Source of the DNA: Flavobacterium sp. AED
GTDB lineage: Bacteria; Bacteroidota; Bacteroidia; Flavobacteriales; Flavobacteriaceae
Direction: 5' to 3'
Assembly: GCF_000812945.1 (NCBI RefSeq)
Contig: NZ_JSYM01000006.1
Coordinates: 62,001 to 126,000, forward strand
Length of the DNA stretch: 64,000 bases
The notes under the pieces are model-generated. The model searched no databases. It was not told where the DNA came from and saw only the letters and a program-made list of their open reading frames with translations. Shown piece by piece: positions 1-9,179 of this stretch. Numbering within the stretch: the first letter of the stretch is position 1; the number at the start of each line of letters is the position of its first letter. Made by a program: the position numbers and the translations under genes.

Positions 1-102
1 ATTAAAGGTGGGAAAACTAGGATTCAATTGTATACTAAAATGACCAATTTTATTAAAGAGAATTTAGGGAATACAGATGCTTCAAGTAAAGAAACGATTT
101 GA
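1..102 (+). CDS. C-terminal end of a DPP IV-like S9 peptidase (partial)
   Basis: Frame 1 is open from the window edge to a TGA at 100-102 and gives 33 residues containing GGKTRIQLYTKMTNFIKENL. The pattern GG-x-TR-x-x-LY-x-KMT-x-FI-x-x-NL resembles the extreme C-terminus of Bacteroidota dipeptidyl peptidase IV-like S9 enzymes, just after the catalytic His. Such peptidases release dipeptides, and the next two genes are peptide transporters, so the context fits. The catalytic residues are off the window, so the family call rests on a short tail. Confidence 0.55.
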   Translation: MKGGKTRIQLYTKMTNFIKENLGNTDASSKETI

Positions 103-194
103 TCTTCAAATTTATCCGAATAAAAATTAGCATTCAATCAAATAATAAATAGACTAACTTTATCAAACTAATTTAAAATCCAAAAAATAACAAT

Positions 195-1871
195 ATGGTA
201 GAAACTCAAGTAAAAACAGCACATCCAAAAGGACTTTGGGTATTGTTTGGAACTGAAATGTGGGAGCGGTTCAATTTCTATGGAATGCGAGCTTTATTAA
301 CTTTATTTTTAGTGAATTCGTTAATGATGAAAGAAGAGGATGCTTCTCTTATTTATGGAGGATTCTTGGGACTTTGTTATTTAACACCTATGTTAGGTGG
401 TTTTATTGCAGATCGTTTTTTTGGAAATAGAAACTGTATTTTACTTGGCGGACTGATGATGGCTATTGGACAATTATTATTGTTTACCAGTGCAAGTGTA
501 TTTTCAGCAAATTTAAGTTTAGCTACTACAATAATGTATGGTGGTTTAGGAGTTATTGTTTTTGGAAATGGGTTTTTCAAGCCAAATATTTCGAGTATGG
601 TGGGAAGTTTATATCCAAAACAAGAAAAAAGTAAACTTGATACTGCTTTTACCATTTTCTATATGGGAATCAATTTAGGTGCTTTTTTAGGGCAATCTAT
701 TTGTCCATTATTAGGAGACGTTAGAGATACTGGTGGAGTTAGAGATATTCATGCTTTCAGATGGGGATTTCTTGCCGCTTCGATTGCAATGCTTGTTGGA
801 ACTTTAATTTTTTACTTTTTAAAAAATAAATATGTAGTTACTCCAGAGGGAAGACCATTAGGAGGATTGCCATCCAAAAATGTGGCCGCTGATTTTGAAG
901 AAGGAGAAGCACAAAAAGCAGTTTTTTCTAAACCATCTTTGATTATTGCCGGAATTGTGTTTTTGATTTTAGGAGCGCTTGTTCATTTTGTTTTTGGTCA
1001 AAATTTAATTTATACCTTGATTTACTCCAGTGGGTTGACATTAGCGGGATTAATCATATCTGATTCTTCTTTGACAAAAATTGAAAAAGATAGAATTATT
1101 GTAATTTATATCGTTTCCTTTTTTATCATTTTCTTTTGGGCCGCTTTTGAACAAGCAGGATCATCATTAACATTTATAGCAGATAATCAAACAGATAGAA
1201 ACTTCTTTGGATGGCAAATGCCTCCTTCGATGGTTCAAATTTTTAATGGGCTTTTTGTAGTGATTTTAGCTGTGCCATTCAGTATGTTGTGGGATAAATT
1301 GAGAGCCAATGATAAAGAACCAATTTCACCAGTTAAATTGGCTGTTGGTTTGTTGTTAATAACCGTAAGTTTTTTCATGATAGCGAATCAAGTAAAAGAC
1401 CTTGGAAACTCTGGTTTATTGGCTATTAAATGGTTGATTTTATTGTATTTATTGAATACTTGTGCGGAATTATGTTTGTCTCCAATTGGATTGTCATTAG
1501 TAGGGAAACTATCTCCAAAACGTTTCTCTTCCTTACTATACGGCGTATTTTTCTTGTCTAATGCTTCAGGATATGCTTTAGGGGGGACTTTAGGATCTAT
1601 TTTACCAGCAACAGGAGATAAATTTAATAAAGCAAAAGAATTAGGGATTGATTTACAAGGGATTTTAGATAAAACAATAACTCCTACTCCAGAACAATTA
1701 AAAGTATTAGCAGATCATAATATTAGCGATCATAATAATATTTTTGTTGGTTTTGAAATTCATAATTTATTCGAGTTTTTTATGGTTTTTGTAGTCTTAA
1801 CTGGTATTGCAGCCATTATTTTATTTGCATTAACACCTTTCTTGAAAAAAATGATGCACGGTGTTAGGTAA
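195..1871 (+). CDS. POT/PTR2-family proton-coupled peptide transporter
   Basis: A 558-residue inner-membrane transporter of the POT (PTR2) branch of the major facilitator superfamily, which imports di- and tripeptides with protons. The hallmark ExxERFxFYG motif is at residues 21-30 (EMWERFNFYG). It is followed by GGFIADRFFGNR near residue 75 and by the second PTR2 signature FYMGINLGAFLG near residue 155. About 14 hydrophobic segments are visible, and the length is typical of bacterial POTs with a long late loop. The gene follows a peptidase end and precedes a second POT gene, suggesting a peptide-scavenging group. The ATG at 195 starts just before the conserved region, and no better start exists downstream. 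Confidence 0.93.
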   Translation: MVETQVKTAHPKGLWVLFGTEMWERFNFYGMRALLTLFLVNSLMMKEEDASLIYGGFLGLCYLTPMLGGFIADRFFGNRNCILLGGLMMAIGQLLLFTSASVFSANLSLATTIMYGGLGVIVFGNGFFKPNISSMVGSLYPKQEKSKLDTAFTIFYMGINLGAFLGQSICPLLGDVRDTGGVRDIHAFRWGFLAASIAMLVGTLIFYFLKNKYVVTPEGRPLGGLPSKNVAADFEEGEAQKAVFSKPSLIIAGIVFLILGALVHFVFGQNLIYTLIYSSGLTLAGLIISDSSLTKIEKDRIIVIYIVSFFIIFFWAAFEQAGSSLTFIADNQTDRNFFGWQMPPSMVQIFNGLFVVILAVPFSMLWDKLRANDKEPISPVKLAVGLLLITVSFFMIANQVKDLGNSGLLAIKWLILLYLLNTCAELCLSPIGLSLVGKLSPKRFSSLLYGVFFLSNASGYALGGTLGSILPATGDKFNKAKELGIDLQGILDKTITPTPEQLKVLADHNISDHNNIFVGFEIHNLFEFFMVFVVLTGIAAIILFALTPFLKKMMHGVR

Positions 1872-1893
1872 TTTTTGTATGATATAAAATTAA

Positions 1894-1939
1894 AAACATC
1901 ATCTTTTTGAGACTCTCAAAGAGATGATGTTTTTTTATG
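1894..1939 (+). terminator. Intrinsic terminator between the two POT genes
   Basis: An inverted repeat with arms AACATCATCT and AGATGATGTT, extended inward by TTTGAG/CTCAAA, is followed by a run of seven Ts. It separates the two transporter genes into different transcripts unless it is read through. Confidence 0.8.
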
Positions 1940-1973
1940 AATAGAATCTTTATTTTTTAAATAATAAATCAAA

Positions 1974-3458
1974 ATGGAACAAAATTTAAGTTTAGAACAA
2001 ATACAAAATTTTGAAGGGAAATATCCTAAGCAATTGTGGTACTTGTTTATGGTTGAAATGTGGGAACGATTTTGTTTTTACGGTATGCGAGGGGTTCTTA
2101 CTTTTTTTATGGTTGACCAACTTTTATTAAAAGATGAGGCTGCTAATTTGCAATATGGTGCAATACAGGCTTTTGTTTATGCTTTTACCTTTATTGGAGG
2201 GATTTTTGCCGATAAAATTTTAGGTTTCAGAAAATCACTTTTTTTTGGAGGGATTGTAATGATATTAGGGAATTTACTAATTGCTTTTTCTCCACAAACG
2301 TTGTTTTATTATGGGATTGCTTTTTCTATTATTGGAACAGGTTTTTTTAAACCTAATATTTCCTCAATGGTTGGGGAATTATATCATGAAAGTGACCACC
2401 GAAGAGATGCAGGTTATGGGATGTTTTATGCAGGAATAAATATAGGTGGCCTTTTAGGAGGGGCTTTGTGTATTTATTTGGGTAAATATTATTCTTGGAA
2501 ATTATGTTTCTTGTCTGCGGCAATTGTAATGGTTTTTGGTCTACTTACTTTTTTATTCACAAAAAAACATCTTGGTCCAATAGGTGACTCCCCTTTGCTA
2601 AATTTGACTTCAAGCAAACGAAAAATTAGAGAAATTTCTGTTTATGTGTGTTCTTTGTTGAGTATTCCATTTATATTTATAATGGTAAAGAATACTGAAT
2701 ATACCGATTATTTTATGTACACCATTGGGATTATTGCAATTTCGTATTTCATTTTTGAAGTGATTAGTTTGAAACAAATCAATCTTCAAAAAAAGTTAAT
2801 TGCTGCATTTTTGTTCATATTTTTCTATTTCTTATTCAATGCTATTTACGAACAAAGTGGAGGTTCGTTATCGCTTTTTGCAAAAGACAATTTGAATAGT
2901 AGTTTGTTGTTTTTTAATATTGACCCCAATGTAGTCAATAATAGTTCGAATACTTTTTTTGTAGTTGTTTTTAGTCCAATTATTGGATTACTTTGGTTGT
3001 GGATGGCAAAAAAGAAAATAGAGCCTAATACCGTAATTAAATTTGGAATTGGATTTTTGTTTCTTGGTGCATCATTTTATATCTTTTATTATACTCGATT
3101 TTTTGCAAATACTGAAGGAATGACTTCTTTGAATGTTTTTACTTTTGCCTATTTGGTCACTACGATTGGTGAACTGTGTTTAGGTCCAATAGGGATGTCT
3201 ATCATTACAAAGCTTTCACCAAAACGATTGTTTGGGATGATGATGGGGTTGTGGTTTTTAGCGAGTGCCTTCGGGCAATTGGCGGCAGGAAAATTAGGTG
3301 CTGAAATGTCTAGATCAAATACTGGAACAACTTTAGTTTCTAAACTTCAATCGTATACAGAAGGCTATTATCAGTTAGCAATTTATTCTATTGTTGCAGG
3401 TGTTTTTTTAATAGTTATGACGCCATTGATTAAAAAATTAATGCAAGAAGTAAGATAG
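1974..3458 (+). CDS. POT/PTR2-family peptide transporter, second copy
   Basis: A 494-residue POT-family peptide:proton symporter and paralogue of the preceding gene. It has the ExxERFxFYG motif (EMWERFCFYG, about residues 29-38), GGIFADKILGFR, and the PTR2 signature FYAGINIGGLLGG near residue 148. It lacks the long insertion before the last helices seen in the first copy, hence the shorter length. A strong terminator separates the two genes, so they are probably transcribed independently. Different substrate ranges are likely but cannot be read from the sequence. Confidence 0.93.
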   Translation: MEQNLSLEQIQNFEGKYPKQLWYLFMVEMWERFCFYGMRGVLTFFMVDQLLLKDEAANLQYGAIQAFVYAFTFIGGIFADKILGFRKSLFFGGIVMILGNLLIAFSPQTLFYYGIAFSIIGTGFFKPNISSMVGELYHESDHRRDAGYGMFYAGINIGGLLGGALCIYLGKYYSWKLCFLSAAIVMVFGLLTFLFTKKHLGPIGDSPLLNLTSSKRKIREISVYVCSLLSIPFIFIMVKNTEYTDYFMYTIGIIAISYFIFEVISLKQINLQKKLIAAFLFIFFYFLFNAIYEQSGGSLSLFAKDNLNSSLLFFNIDPNVVNNSSNTFFVVVFSPIIGLLWLWMAKKKIEPNTVIKFGIGFLFLGASFYIFYYTRFFANTEGMTSLNVFTFAYLVTTIGELCLGPIGMSIITKLSPKRLFGMMMGLWFLASAFGQLAAGKLGAEMSRSNTGTTLVSKLQSYTEGYYQLAIYSIVAGVFLIVMTPLIKKLMQEVR

Positions 3459-3511
3459 CTGACATTTTATGGTATTATTTTTGTTTAAATTTGTATTAAA
3501 ATAAATCGATT

Positions 3512-3973
3512 ATGAGAAAAATATATTTAATAATAGTATTCTTTATAGGGATCGCTTCTTTGCAGGCGCAAGAACTTAATTGGCATACGAATGTTAAGGA
3601 AGCAATTGCCATAGGGAATAAAGAGAAAAAACCATTATTGCTGTTTTTTACCGGTAGCGATTGGTGTGGATGGTGTATCAGATTGCAAAAAGAAGTTTTG
3701 AAAACTCCTGAATTTGAAAAATGGGCAAATGAGAATGTAGTACTTGTAGAATTAGATTATCCTAGAAGAACGCCACAAACTCCTGAAATTAAAGCACAAA
3801 ATAACGAATTGCAACAAGCTTTTTCAATTCAAGGTTTCCCAACAATTTATTTTGCAAATGGAACTGATAAAGAAGGTAAAGTAAATTTTGAAGGACTGGG
3901 TAGTACCGGATATGTAGCAGGCGGACCGACCGCTTGGCTTGAAGTTGCCAATGGAATTCTGAAAAAGAAATAA
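3512..3973 (+). CDS. Exported thioredoxin-fold protein with a CGWC active site
   Basis: A 153-residue protein with a signal peptide (residues 1-19, hydrophobic core then QAQ) and a thioredoxin fold. The redox motif is W-C-G-W-C, with Cys52 and Cys55, and FPTIYF near residue 113 supplies the usual cis-proline strand. It belongs to the thioredoxin-like families common in Bacteroidota (thioredoxin_7/DUF255-like) and probably acts in periplasmic thiol-disulfide exchange. It is convergent with comEC, with the two stop codons only a few bases apart. Its partner protein cannot be inferred from the neighbours. Confidence 0.85.
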   Translation: MRKIYLIIVFFIGIASLQAQELNWHTNVKEAIAIGNKEKKPLLLFFTGSDWCGWCIRLQKEVLKTPEFEKWANENVVLVELDYPRRTPQTPEIKAQNNELQQAFSIQGFPTIYFANGTDKEGKVNFEGLGSTGYVAGGPTAWLEVANGILKKK

Positions 3974-3976
3974 TTT

Positions 3977-6013
3977 TCAATTTAATTTATAAAATCCCTT
4001 TTCACCAGTTGCGTGAAAAGGGATTTTTTGTTTATAGCAAGTGGCTTTCCAATATTTTTGTACTGTTTTATAATTTGATGCATCAGCGATAACTATTTTA
4101 GGCTGTATGGATTGAAACAAACGGTCTAAATTTATCTTTGGGGATTGTGTAAGTAATAAAATATCAGGTTTTATATTTTTAGGATAAATCCCCAAGCTAT
4201 CCAAAATCAGAATTTTTTTTCCGTTGAAAAAAGCGGTGTTTTCAATTCTTTTTTTAGTCTTCAAAGTGCTGAAATTTCCAACTAAATAAGCGGTTAGAAT
4301 GTTGTTTTTTTGGCAAGTTTTCAAAATGCTGTCATTAGCATATACCGTAACTTTTTCTCCATTTCGCTCTGTAATCAGTGTGTTTTTCTTCGAATTGAAA
4401 ACGATCCATTCTTTTTGGTTTTTCACATCAGATCCGTTTTTTATATATGAAATTTGTAGAACGATTGTCGAAATTAAAACCATTACCAGTTTGTTGAAAC
4501 TTGGTTTTTTGAACCAAATGACAGTACTTATGATTATCAAATAGAAACTGATTAAAAAATAAAAGTTGAAAGGAATGTTCTGAATTATAAATTGTTCCAG
4601 TGAAGCTATGGAATTGATGATTTTATTCAGATAAAAGATACTCCATTCTAATGGTTTGGAAAGAAATAAAGGAACATATCCGAAAGCAGCCAATACCATA
4701 ACTAAAACACCTAAAATCATTACAATACTAAGTAATGGAATGATAATTAAATTGGTCACAAAGAATAAACCGGGGAATTGATGGAAATAATAGATACTTA
4801 AAGGCAAAGTACCAATTTGTGCCGCAAAAGAAACGGTGAGTATATCCCAAATGTATTTTGAAACTTTATACTTTGGCGACCAGATAGAAGCTAAAAGGGG
4901 TTGTAGCCAAATGATGAAAAACAACGCGATATAACTCAACTGAAATCCAACATCAAACAAAAAGGAGGGTTGAAAAAGTAAAATAAGCAACATCGACACC
5001 AAAAGAGTATGGTAAATATTTACACTTCTTCGCAAATGGCTACCTATTGCAACGAACGAAAACATAACTACAGAGCGAACTACAGATGGTGCTAAACCTG
5101 CGATTAATCCAAATAAGGATAATGAAGCCAGAATGATTATAAGCTTGATGAAAGAGCCACGTTTTGTATTAGGTAACGGTTTGAGAATAAAAGTGACAAA
5201 GAGCAATATAAACCCAATATGCAATCCCGAAACGGATAAAATATGTACCGCACCAGCATATTGATAATCCCGAATAATTTCTGGAGAAATATCTTGTTGT
5301 TGTCCCATGATTAGAGCAACGGCTACATTTAACTCGGTTTTATGGAAGTTACTTTTCTCTAAGCTATGAATAATTTTTGTTCTTAATCGTGAGGTGTAAT
5401 ACCAAATATTCTTGTCTATTTCAGGACTGACGCTAATCTCATCGGTATCTGCATAAAGTTGGGCATAGATTTGTTTGTTCTCCAAATAGTTACTGTAATC
5501 AAATTGGTTGGGATTACTGGGCGGACTATTTTCATATAAAGTGCCTTTAATTCTTAATTGAGTTCCAATTTCGAACTCATGATTCAAACTGTCTTTTCGG
5601 ATATTTAAGAGTATTCTACCTGAACTTTCTGCTTGATCAATGTGGTTTATTATGGCAATATAACGAACATTAAAATTAGAATTTTTTAATTTTTCGCGTA
5701 GCGTAAGGGATATCAAATGTGGCTTTTCAAAAATAGAGCGATAATGGGTATAATTACTTTTTTGGTAATAATCAGTATGAATAATTAATGTTGTTGCTCC
5801 AATAAAAAAGGAAAGTACGTAAGTGGAAATGCCGAAATAAGTATTTTGTGTTGAATACTTTTTGGTTAAAAAATAAAAAAAGATAAAAGTGATGATGGAA
5901 ATAAATAGTAAGGCAAAAATAATTTTAGGTTCCGGTTTTAAATAATAAGGAAATAGAATCCCTAAAATAAAGCCAAATGTTATTCTCGCTAAAGGAAATT
6001 GGAGCACTTTCAT
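3977..6013 (-). CDS. ComEC/Rec2-family DNA uptake channel protein
   Basis: A 678-residue polytopic membrane protein of the ComEC/Rec2 family, which moves single-stranded DNA across the inner membrane during natural transformation. The N-terminal part (about 1-200) has two or three helices and a soluble OB-like region (DUF4131 type). The central Competence domain (about 225-490) contains HILSVSGLHIGFILLF and many helices. The C-terminal 150 residues correspond in position to the metallo-beta-lactamase-like domain of long ComECs but show no HxHxDH motif, so nuclease-like activity is unlikely there. The last 17 codons also encode the terminator of the opposing gene. Confidence 0.9.
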   Translation of the reverse strand: MKVLQFPLARITFGFILGILFPYYLKPEPKIIFALLFISIITFIFFYFLTKKYSTQNTYFGISTYVLSFFIGATTLIIHTDYYQKSNYTHYRSIFEKPHLISLTLREKLKNSNFNVRYIAIINHIDQAESSGRILLNIRKDSLNHEFEIGTQLRIKGTLYENSPPSNPNQFDYSNYLENKQIYAQLYADTDEISVSPEIDKNIWYYTSRLRTKIIHSLEKSNFHKTELNVAVALIMGQQQDISPEIIRDYQYAGAVHILSVSGLHIGFILLFVTFILKPLPNTKRGSFIKLIIILASLSLFGLIAGLAPSVVRSVVMFSFVAIGSHLRRSVNIYHTLLVSMLLILLFQPSFLFDVGFQLSYIALFFIIWLQPLLASIWSPKYKVSKYIWDILTVSFAAQIGTLPLSIYYFHQFPGLFFVTNLIIIPLLSIVMILGVLVMVLAAFGYVPLFLSKPLEWSIFYLNKIINSIASLEQFIIQNIPFNFYFLISFYLIIISTVIWFKKPSFNKLVMVLISTIVLQISYIKNGSDVKNQKEWIVFNSKKNTLITERNGEKVTVYANDSILKTCQKNNILTAYLVGNFSTLKTKKRIENTAFFNGKKILILDSLGIYPKNIKPDILLLTQSPKINLDRLFQSIQPKIVIADASNYKTVQKYWKATCYKQKIPFHATGEKGFYKLN
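3991..4029 (+). terminator. Terminator of the thioredoxin-like gene, inside the comEC 3' coding end
   Basis: A perfect 15-bp stem (AAAATCCCTTTTCAC at 3991-4005 with its complement at 4013-4027), a 7-nt loop and a T run. It lies wholly within the coding sequence of the last residues of the convergent comEC gene, so the same bases encode protein on one strand and stop transcription on the other. Confidence 0.8.
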
Positions 6014-6077
6014 TTATCTAAAGTACAATTTTTAGTAAGAATAACTTTATTTTTTCACAAAAAAATGATTCAGGTAT

Positions 6078-6578
6078 TTATCTAATAATTCTATTTATTT
6101 GTGCAAAAGAGCTTTGGTAATAAGGCTCTTTTGTGGAGGAGATTATTACACCTTTGGAAGTAGAAGAATGAATAAATTTTACATCATCATCAGAAACTTC
6201 AATTACCATTCCTACATGATTAATTTGAGATTTTCTATTGGTTTTAAAAAAGATTAAATCTCCTTTTTTGATATTATCCCGTTCTCTATCAATGATTAAA
6301 CCCAATTTTGATTGTTCATAAGAGGATCGTGGGAGTTGAATGTTATAAGAATTAAAAACAGAATAGATTAATCCGGAACAGTCAAAACCTGCTTTTGTCA
6401 TGCCACCACTTTTATATTTAACACCAATATTCTCTGACGCGGAATGAATTAATTGTGCTATTAAATACTTTGTTCTATCCGTTTCTACCTCTGTTTTTCT
6501 TTCAGGAATAATTACTGAAGTTGATTTACATGCGGTAAAAAAAATAAGAATCAATAAAAGGTAAAGTAGGTGTTTCAA
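6078..6578 (-). CDS. NlpC/P60 (C40) peptidoglycan endopeptidase lipoprotein
   Basis: A 166-residue lipoprotein: hydrophobic signal with lipobox FFTAC (lipidated Cys17), a short linker, then an NlpC/P60 domain from about residue 40. Catalytic Cys67 lies in FDCSGL, His121 in NHVGMV, and the third polar residue is probably His137 in FIHSS. The family cleaves peptide stems in peptidoglycan, here most likely from the periplasmic face of an outer or inner membrane. It lies between comEC and lpxB on the same strand with short gaps, so the genes may share transcripts. Confidence 0.9.
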   Translation of the reverse strand: MKHLLYLLLILIFFTACKSTSVIIPERKTEVETDRTKYLIAQLIHSASENIGVKYKSGGMTKAGFDCSGLIYSVFNSYNIQLPRSSYEQSKLGLIIDRERDNIKKGDLIFFKTNRKSQINHVGMVIEVSDDDVKFIHSSTSKGVIISSTKEPYYQSSFAQINRIIR

Positions 6579-6614
6579 AAGAGTTGTTTTTTGCAGATTT
6601 TATAAGAATTGGTA

Positions 6615-7727
6615 TCATTGCAAATCAGCCACAATCAATTTTGCTGTTTTTTCGCTGGCACCAATTCCGCCTAGTTTTGCTTCTAGAACGTTATATTTCT
6701 CTAAAAGTTGTTTACGATGACTAGATTCCAGAATTTTTTTCAATTCTTCTCGAATCCGTTTCGTCGTGCAATCTTCCTGAATTAATTCGCTGACTACCTC
6801 TTCATCCATAATTAAATTCACTAGCGAAATGTATTTTAGCGTAATGATTCGTTTTGCAATTTGGTAGGAAGCCCAGCTCCCTTTGTAACAAACCACTTCC
6901 GGAACTTTAAAAAGCGCTGTTTCCAGTGTTGCCGTTCCTGATGTAACTAATGCTGCAGTTGCGTTTTGCAATAAATCATAGGTTTTATTGGATATGAATT
7001 TTATATTTTCATTGGATATAAAATTCTCATAAAATGAATATTCCTGACTTGGAGCACCAGCAATGACAAATTGATATTCAGGAAAATCATTGACAACACT
7101 CAACATCACCGATAATATTTTAGTGATTTCCTGTTGTCTGCTGCCAGGTAAAATGGCTATAATAGGTTTTCCGTCTAATTTATTTTCTTTTCTAAAAACA
7201 GTTGCATCAATTGGTGTTTGGTTATGGATCGCATCAATCAATGGGTGACCTACAAATTCAACAGGAAAATGATGCTTGTCTTCGTAAAAACTTTTTTCGA
7301 AAGGCAAAATCACATACATTTTGTCTATATCACGTTTGATTTCTGTAATGCGGCTTTCCTTCCATGCCCAAATTTGGGGTGAAATATAGTAATGGGTTTT
7401 TATACCTAATTCTTTTGCCCACTTTGCAATCCGTAAATTGAAACCAGGGTAATCGATAAATATTAGAACATCCGGTTGGGATTTCAGAATGTCTTTTTTA
7501 CATATTTTGATGTTGTTCAAAATGGTTTTTAAATTAAAAATCACTTCAATAAATCCCATAAAAGCCAATTCACGATAGTGTTTCACCAAAGTTCCACCAA
7601 CATCTTGCATCAAATCACCTCCCCAAAACCGAATGTCAGCATTTGGATCTTCTTTGTAAAGCGCTTTCATTAAATTTGAACCATGTAAATCTCCCGATGC
7701 TTCTCCAGCAATAATGTAGTATTTCAT
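6615..7727 (-). CDS. lpxB: Lipid-A-disaccharide synthase
   Basis: A 370-residue glycosyltransferase of family GT19. It joins UDP-2,3-diacylglucosamine and 2,3-diacylglucosamine-1-phosphate to make the lipid A disaccharide on the cytoplasmic face of the inner membrane. Recognisable features are the start YYIIAGEASGDLHGSNLMKAL, FIDYPGFNLRIAKWAK, YYISPQIWAWKESR, VGHPLID and LPGSRQQEI, followed by the nucleotide-sugar region with TSGTATLETAL. The length is typical. It lies downstream of a small membrane protein gene and surE on the same strand, an arrangement consistent with a common operon. Confidence 0.96.
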   Translation of the reverse strand: MKYYIIAGEASGDLHGSNLMKALYKEDPNADIRFWGGDLMQDVGGTLVKHYRELAFMGFIEVIFNLKTILNNIKICKKDILKSQPDVLIFIDYPGFNLRIAKWAKELGIKTHYYISPQIWAWKESRITEIKRDIDKMYVILPFEKSFYEDKHHFPVEFVGHPLIDAIHNQTPIDATVFRKENKLDGKPIIAILPGSRQQEITKILSVMLSVVNDFPEYQFVIAGAPSQEYSFYENFISNENIKFISNKTYDLLQNATAALVTSGTATLETALFKVPEVVCYKGSWASYQIAKRIITLKYISLVNLIMDEEVVSELIQEDCTTKRIREELKKILESSHRKQLLEKYNVLEAKLGGIGASEKTAKLIVADLQ

Positions 7728-7827
7728 GTTTTTAGTTTAGGGATTTTTTATTTTTGAGTGTTGGTTTCAAATTCTGAACTGTTACGATCAATATTTTTAT
7801 GTTTAACAAAGGTATGAATATTGTTTT

Positions 7828-8100
7828 TTAAATAAATAATGACACAAGAGTCATGATAATTACCGCTAAAACAACTCCTCGTGCCATGAGTTCTTTGTTT
7901 AATTTGAGTAAAATTCCAAATGCCACTAAATCAAGAATAGATCCCAAAGTGATTATTTTACCTAGTTTGCCTTCAAATCTCATGATTTTGATACCGTTGA
8001 TAAAATCAAAGTCGGTGAAAAAAGTGATGAAAAGATAACTCCCCAATATGGAAGCTAAAATTCCAATTATAAATCCCGTTAATAAATCCATTTTATTCAT
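7828..8100 (-). CDS. Small membrane protein of unknown function
   Basis: A 90-residue protein with three predicted membrane helices (about residues 6-28, 45-65 and 70-90) and a short charged segment between the first two. I do not recognise a named family. It lies between surE and lpxB on the same strand, 72 bp after surE and 100 bp before lpxB, so co-transcription with envelope genes is plausible. Met1 or Met4 could be the start. Confidence 0.6.
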   Translation of the reverse strand: MNKMDLLTGFIIGILASILGSYLFITFFTDFDFINGIKIMRFEGKLGKIITLGSILDLVAFGILLKLNKELMARGVVLAVIIMTLVSLFI

Positions 8101-8172
8101 ATAAGCAAATTTTTATTTGTCAGCGGTCATATATGGTATCGCTTTTTATGTATTGGTGTTTGCTATTGCAAA

Positions 8173-8970
8173 CTAGTTTTTAGTGGCGATTTCATTCCAA
8201 TTCCAGGTGTTAAGTTGTTGTGTCGCATGATGGGCCGTCAAATCAAATTGGACTGGAACTATAGAAATATATCCGTTTTTTAATGCCCATTCATCAGTAT
8301 CTTCACCATTGTCTTGGTTTACAAATTCTCCGGTAAGCCAATAATAATCTCTGCCTTGCGGGGTTTTGCGTTTGTCGAATTTTTCCATCCAAATTGCTTT
8401 AGCCTGACGGCAAATTTTGATTCCTTGGATATCTTTTTCTTTCAATTTTGGAAAATTTACATTCAAAACAACTCCTTCGGGCAGTTTATTTTCAAGAACT
8501 TCCAGTGTTATTTTTCGAATAAATGACTTTATGTCTTCAAAATTGGCATTCCAGTCATAATCTAATAAGGAGAAGCCAATGGCTTGAATTCCCTCGATAC
8601 CGGCTTCAATAGCAGCACTCATGGTTCCGGAATAGATTACATTTATAGAAGAATTGGAGCCGTGATTCACACCTGATACGCATAAGTCTGGTTTTCTTTT
8701 CAAAATTTCGCTTACGGCAAATTTTACACAATCTACAGGAGTTCCAGAACAACTGTATTCTGTGATGGCATCATTTTCTTTTGATATTTTATTTAGATAC
8801 AAAGTGTCGTTTATGGTAATTCCGTGACCTGTAGCGCTTTGAGGGGCATCTGGAGCGACAACGACTACTTCTCCTATTTCGGCCATAACGGCTATTAATG
8901 CCCTAATTCCTGGAGCTGAAATTCCATCATCATTTGTAACTAATATTAAAGGTTTGGAGTGTTTTGTCAT
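8173..8970 (-). CDS. surE: 5'/3'-nucleotidase SurE
   Basis: A 265-residue metal-dependent nucleoside monophosphatase. The family-defining DDG motif is at residues 14-16 (LVTNDDGISAPG). SGTPVDCVK and SGVNHGSN supply further metal and phosphate ligands near residues 81 and 100, and SGTMSAAIEAGI follows. The length matches the family. The start ATG at 8970 lies about 37 nt downstream of the estimated transcription start set by a TACATTTG -7 box. It is the first gene of a likely surE-membrane protein-lpxB unit and is divergent from the protease gene. Confidence 0.95.
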   Translation of the reverse strand: MTKHSKPLILVTNDDGISAPGIRALIAVMAEIGEVVVVAPDAPQSATGHGITINDTLYLNKISKENDAITEYSCSGTPVDCVKFAVSEILKRKPDLCVSGVNHGSNSSINVIYSGTMSAAIEAGIEGIQAIGFSLLDYDWNANFEDIKSFIRKITLEVLENKLPEGVVLNVNFPKLKEKDIQGIKICRQAKAIWMEKFDKRKTPQGRDYYWLTGEFVNQDNGEDTDEWALKNGYISIVPVQFDLTAHHATQQLNTWNWNEIATKN

Positions 8971-9013
8971 TTTATGTTTTCAAAAAGGGATTTCTAATTA
9001 AAGATTTAGATAG

Positions 9014-9021
9014 CAAATGTA
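9014..9021 (-). promoter_or_regulatory. Probable -7 box for surE
   Basis: On the minus strand the bases read TACATTTG, an exact match to the Bacteroidota -7 consensus TAnnTTTG. The -33 element is less clear: a TTTG lies about 25 nt upstream. Confidence 0.4.
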
Positions 9022-9179
9022 CTCACACAAAACGAAATTCTATAAACAAAGAAAATAAAATTTATCAACTTGGAATATTTAACCCAGATGAAAAAAAACA
9101 ATTTTATATCTTTAACAAAAAATTATGCAGCCCTTGTTATAGTTGGCATAGTTTTTACCGTAATTTAGTTTAAAAATTG

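Noticed and set aside
377..655. Antisense frames of 60-130 residues inside long genes (for example here, 24737-25108, 39554-39934 and 40730-41008)
   Set aside because: They mirror conserved genes on the other strand, have compositions expected from antisense reading, and lack promoters.
8964..9173. A 69-residue plus-strand frame between surE and the protease gene
   Set aside because: It overlaps the divergent promoter region, including the surE -7 box, and resembles no protein.
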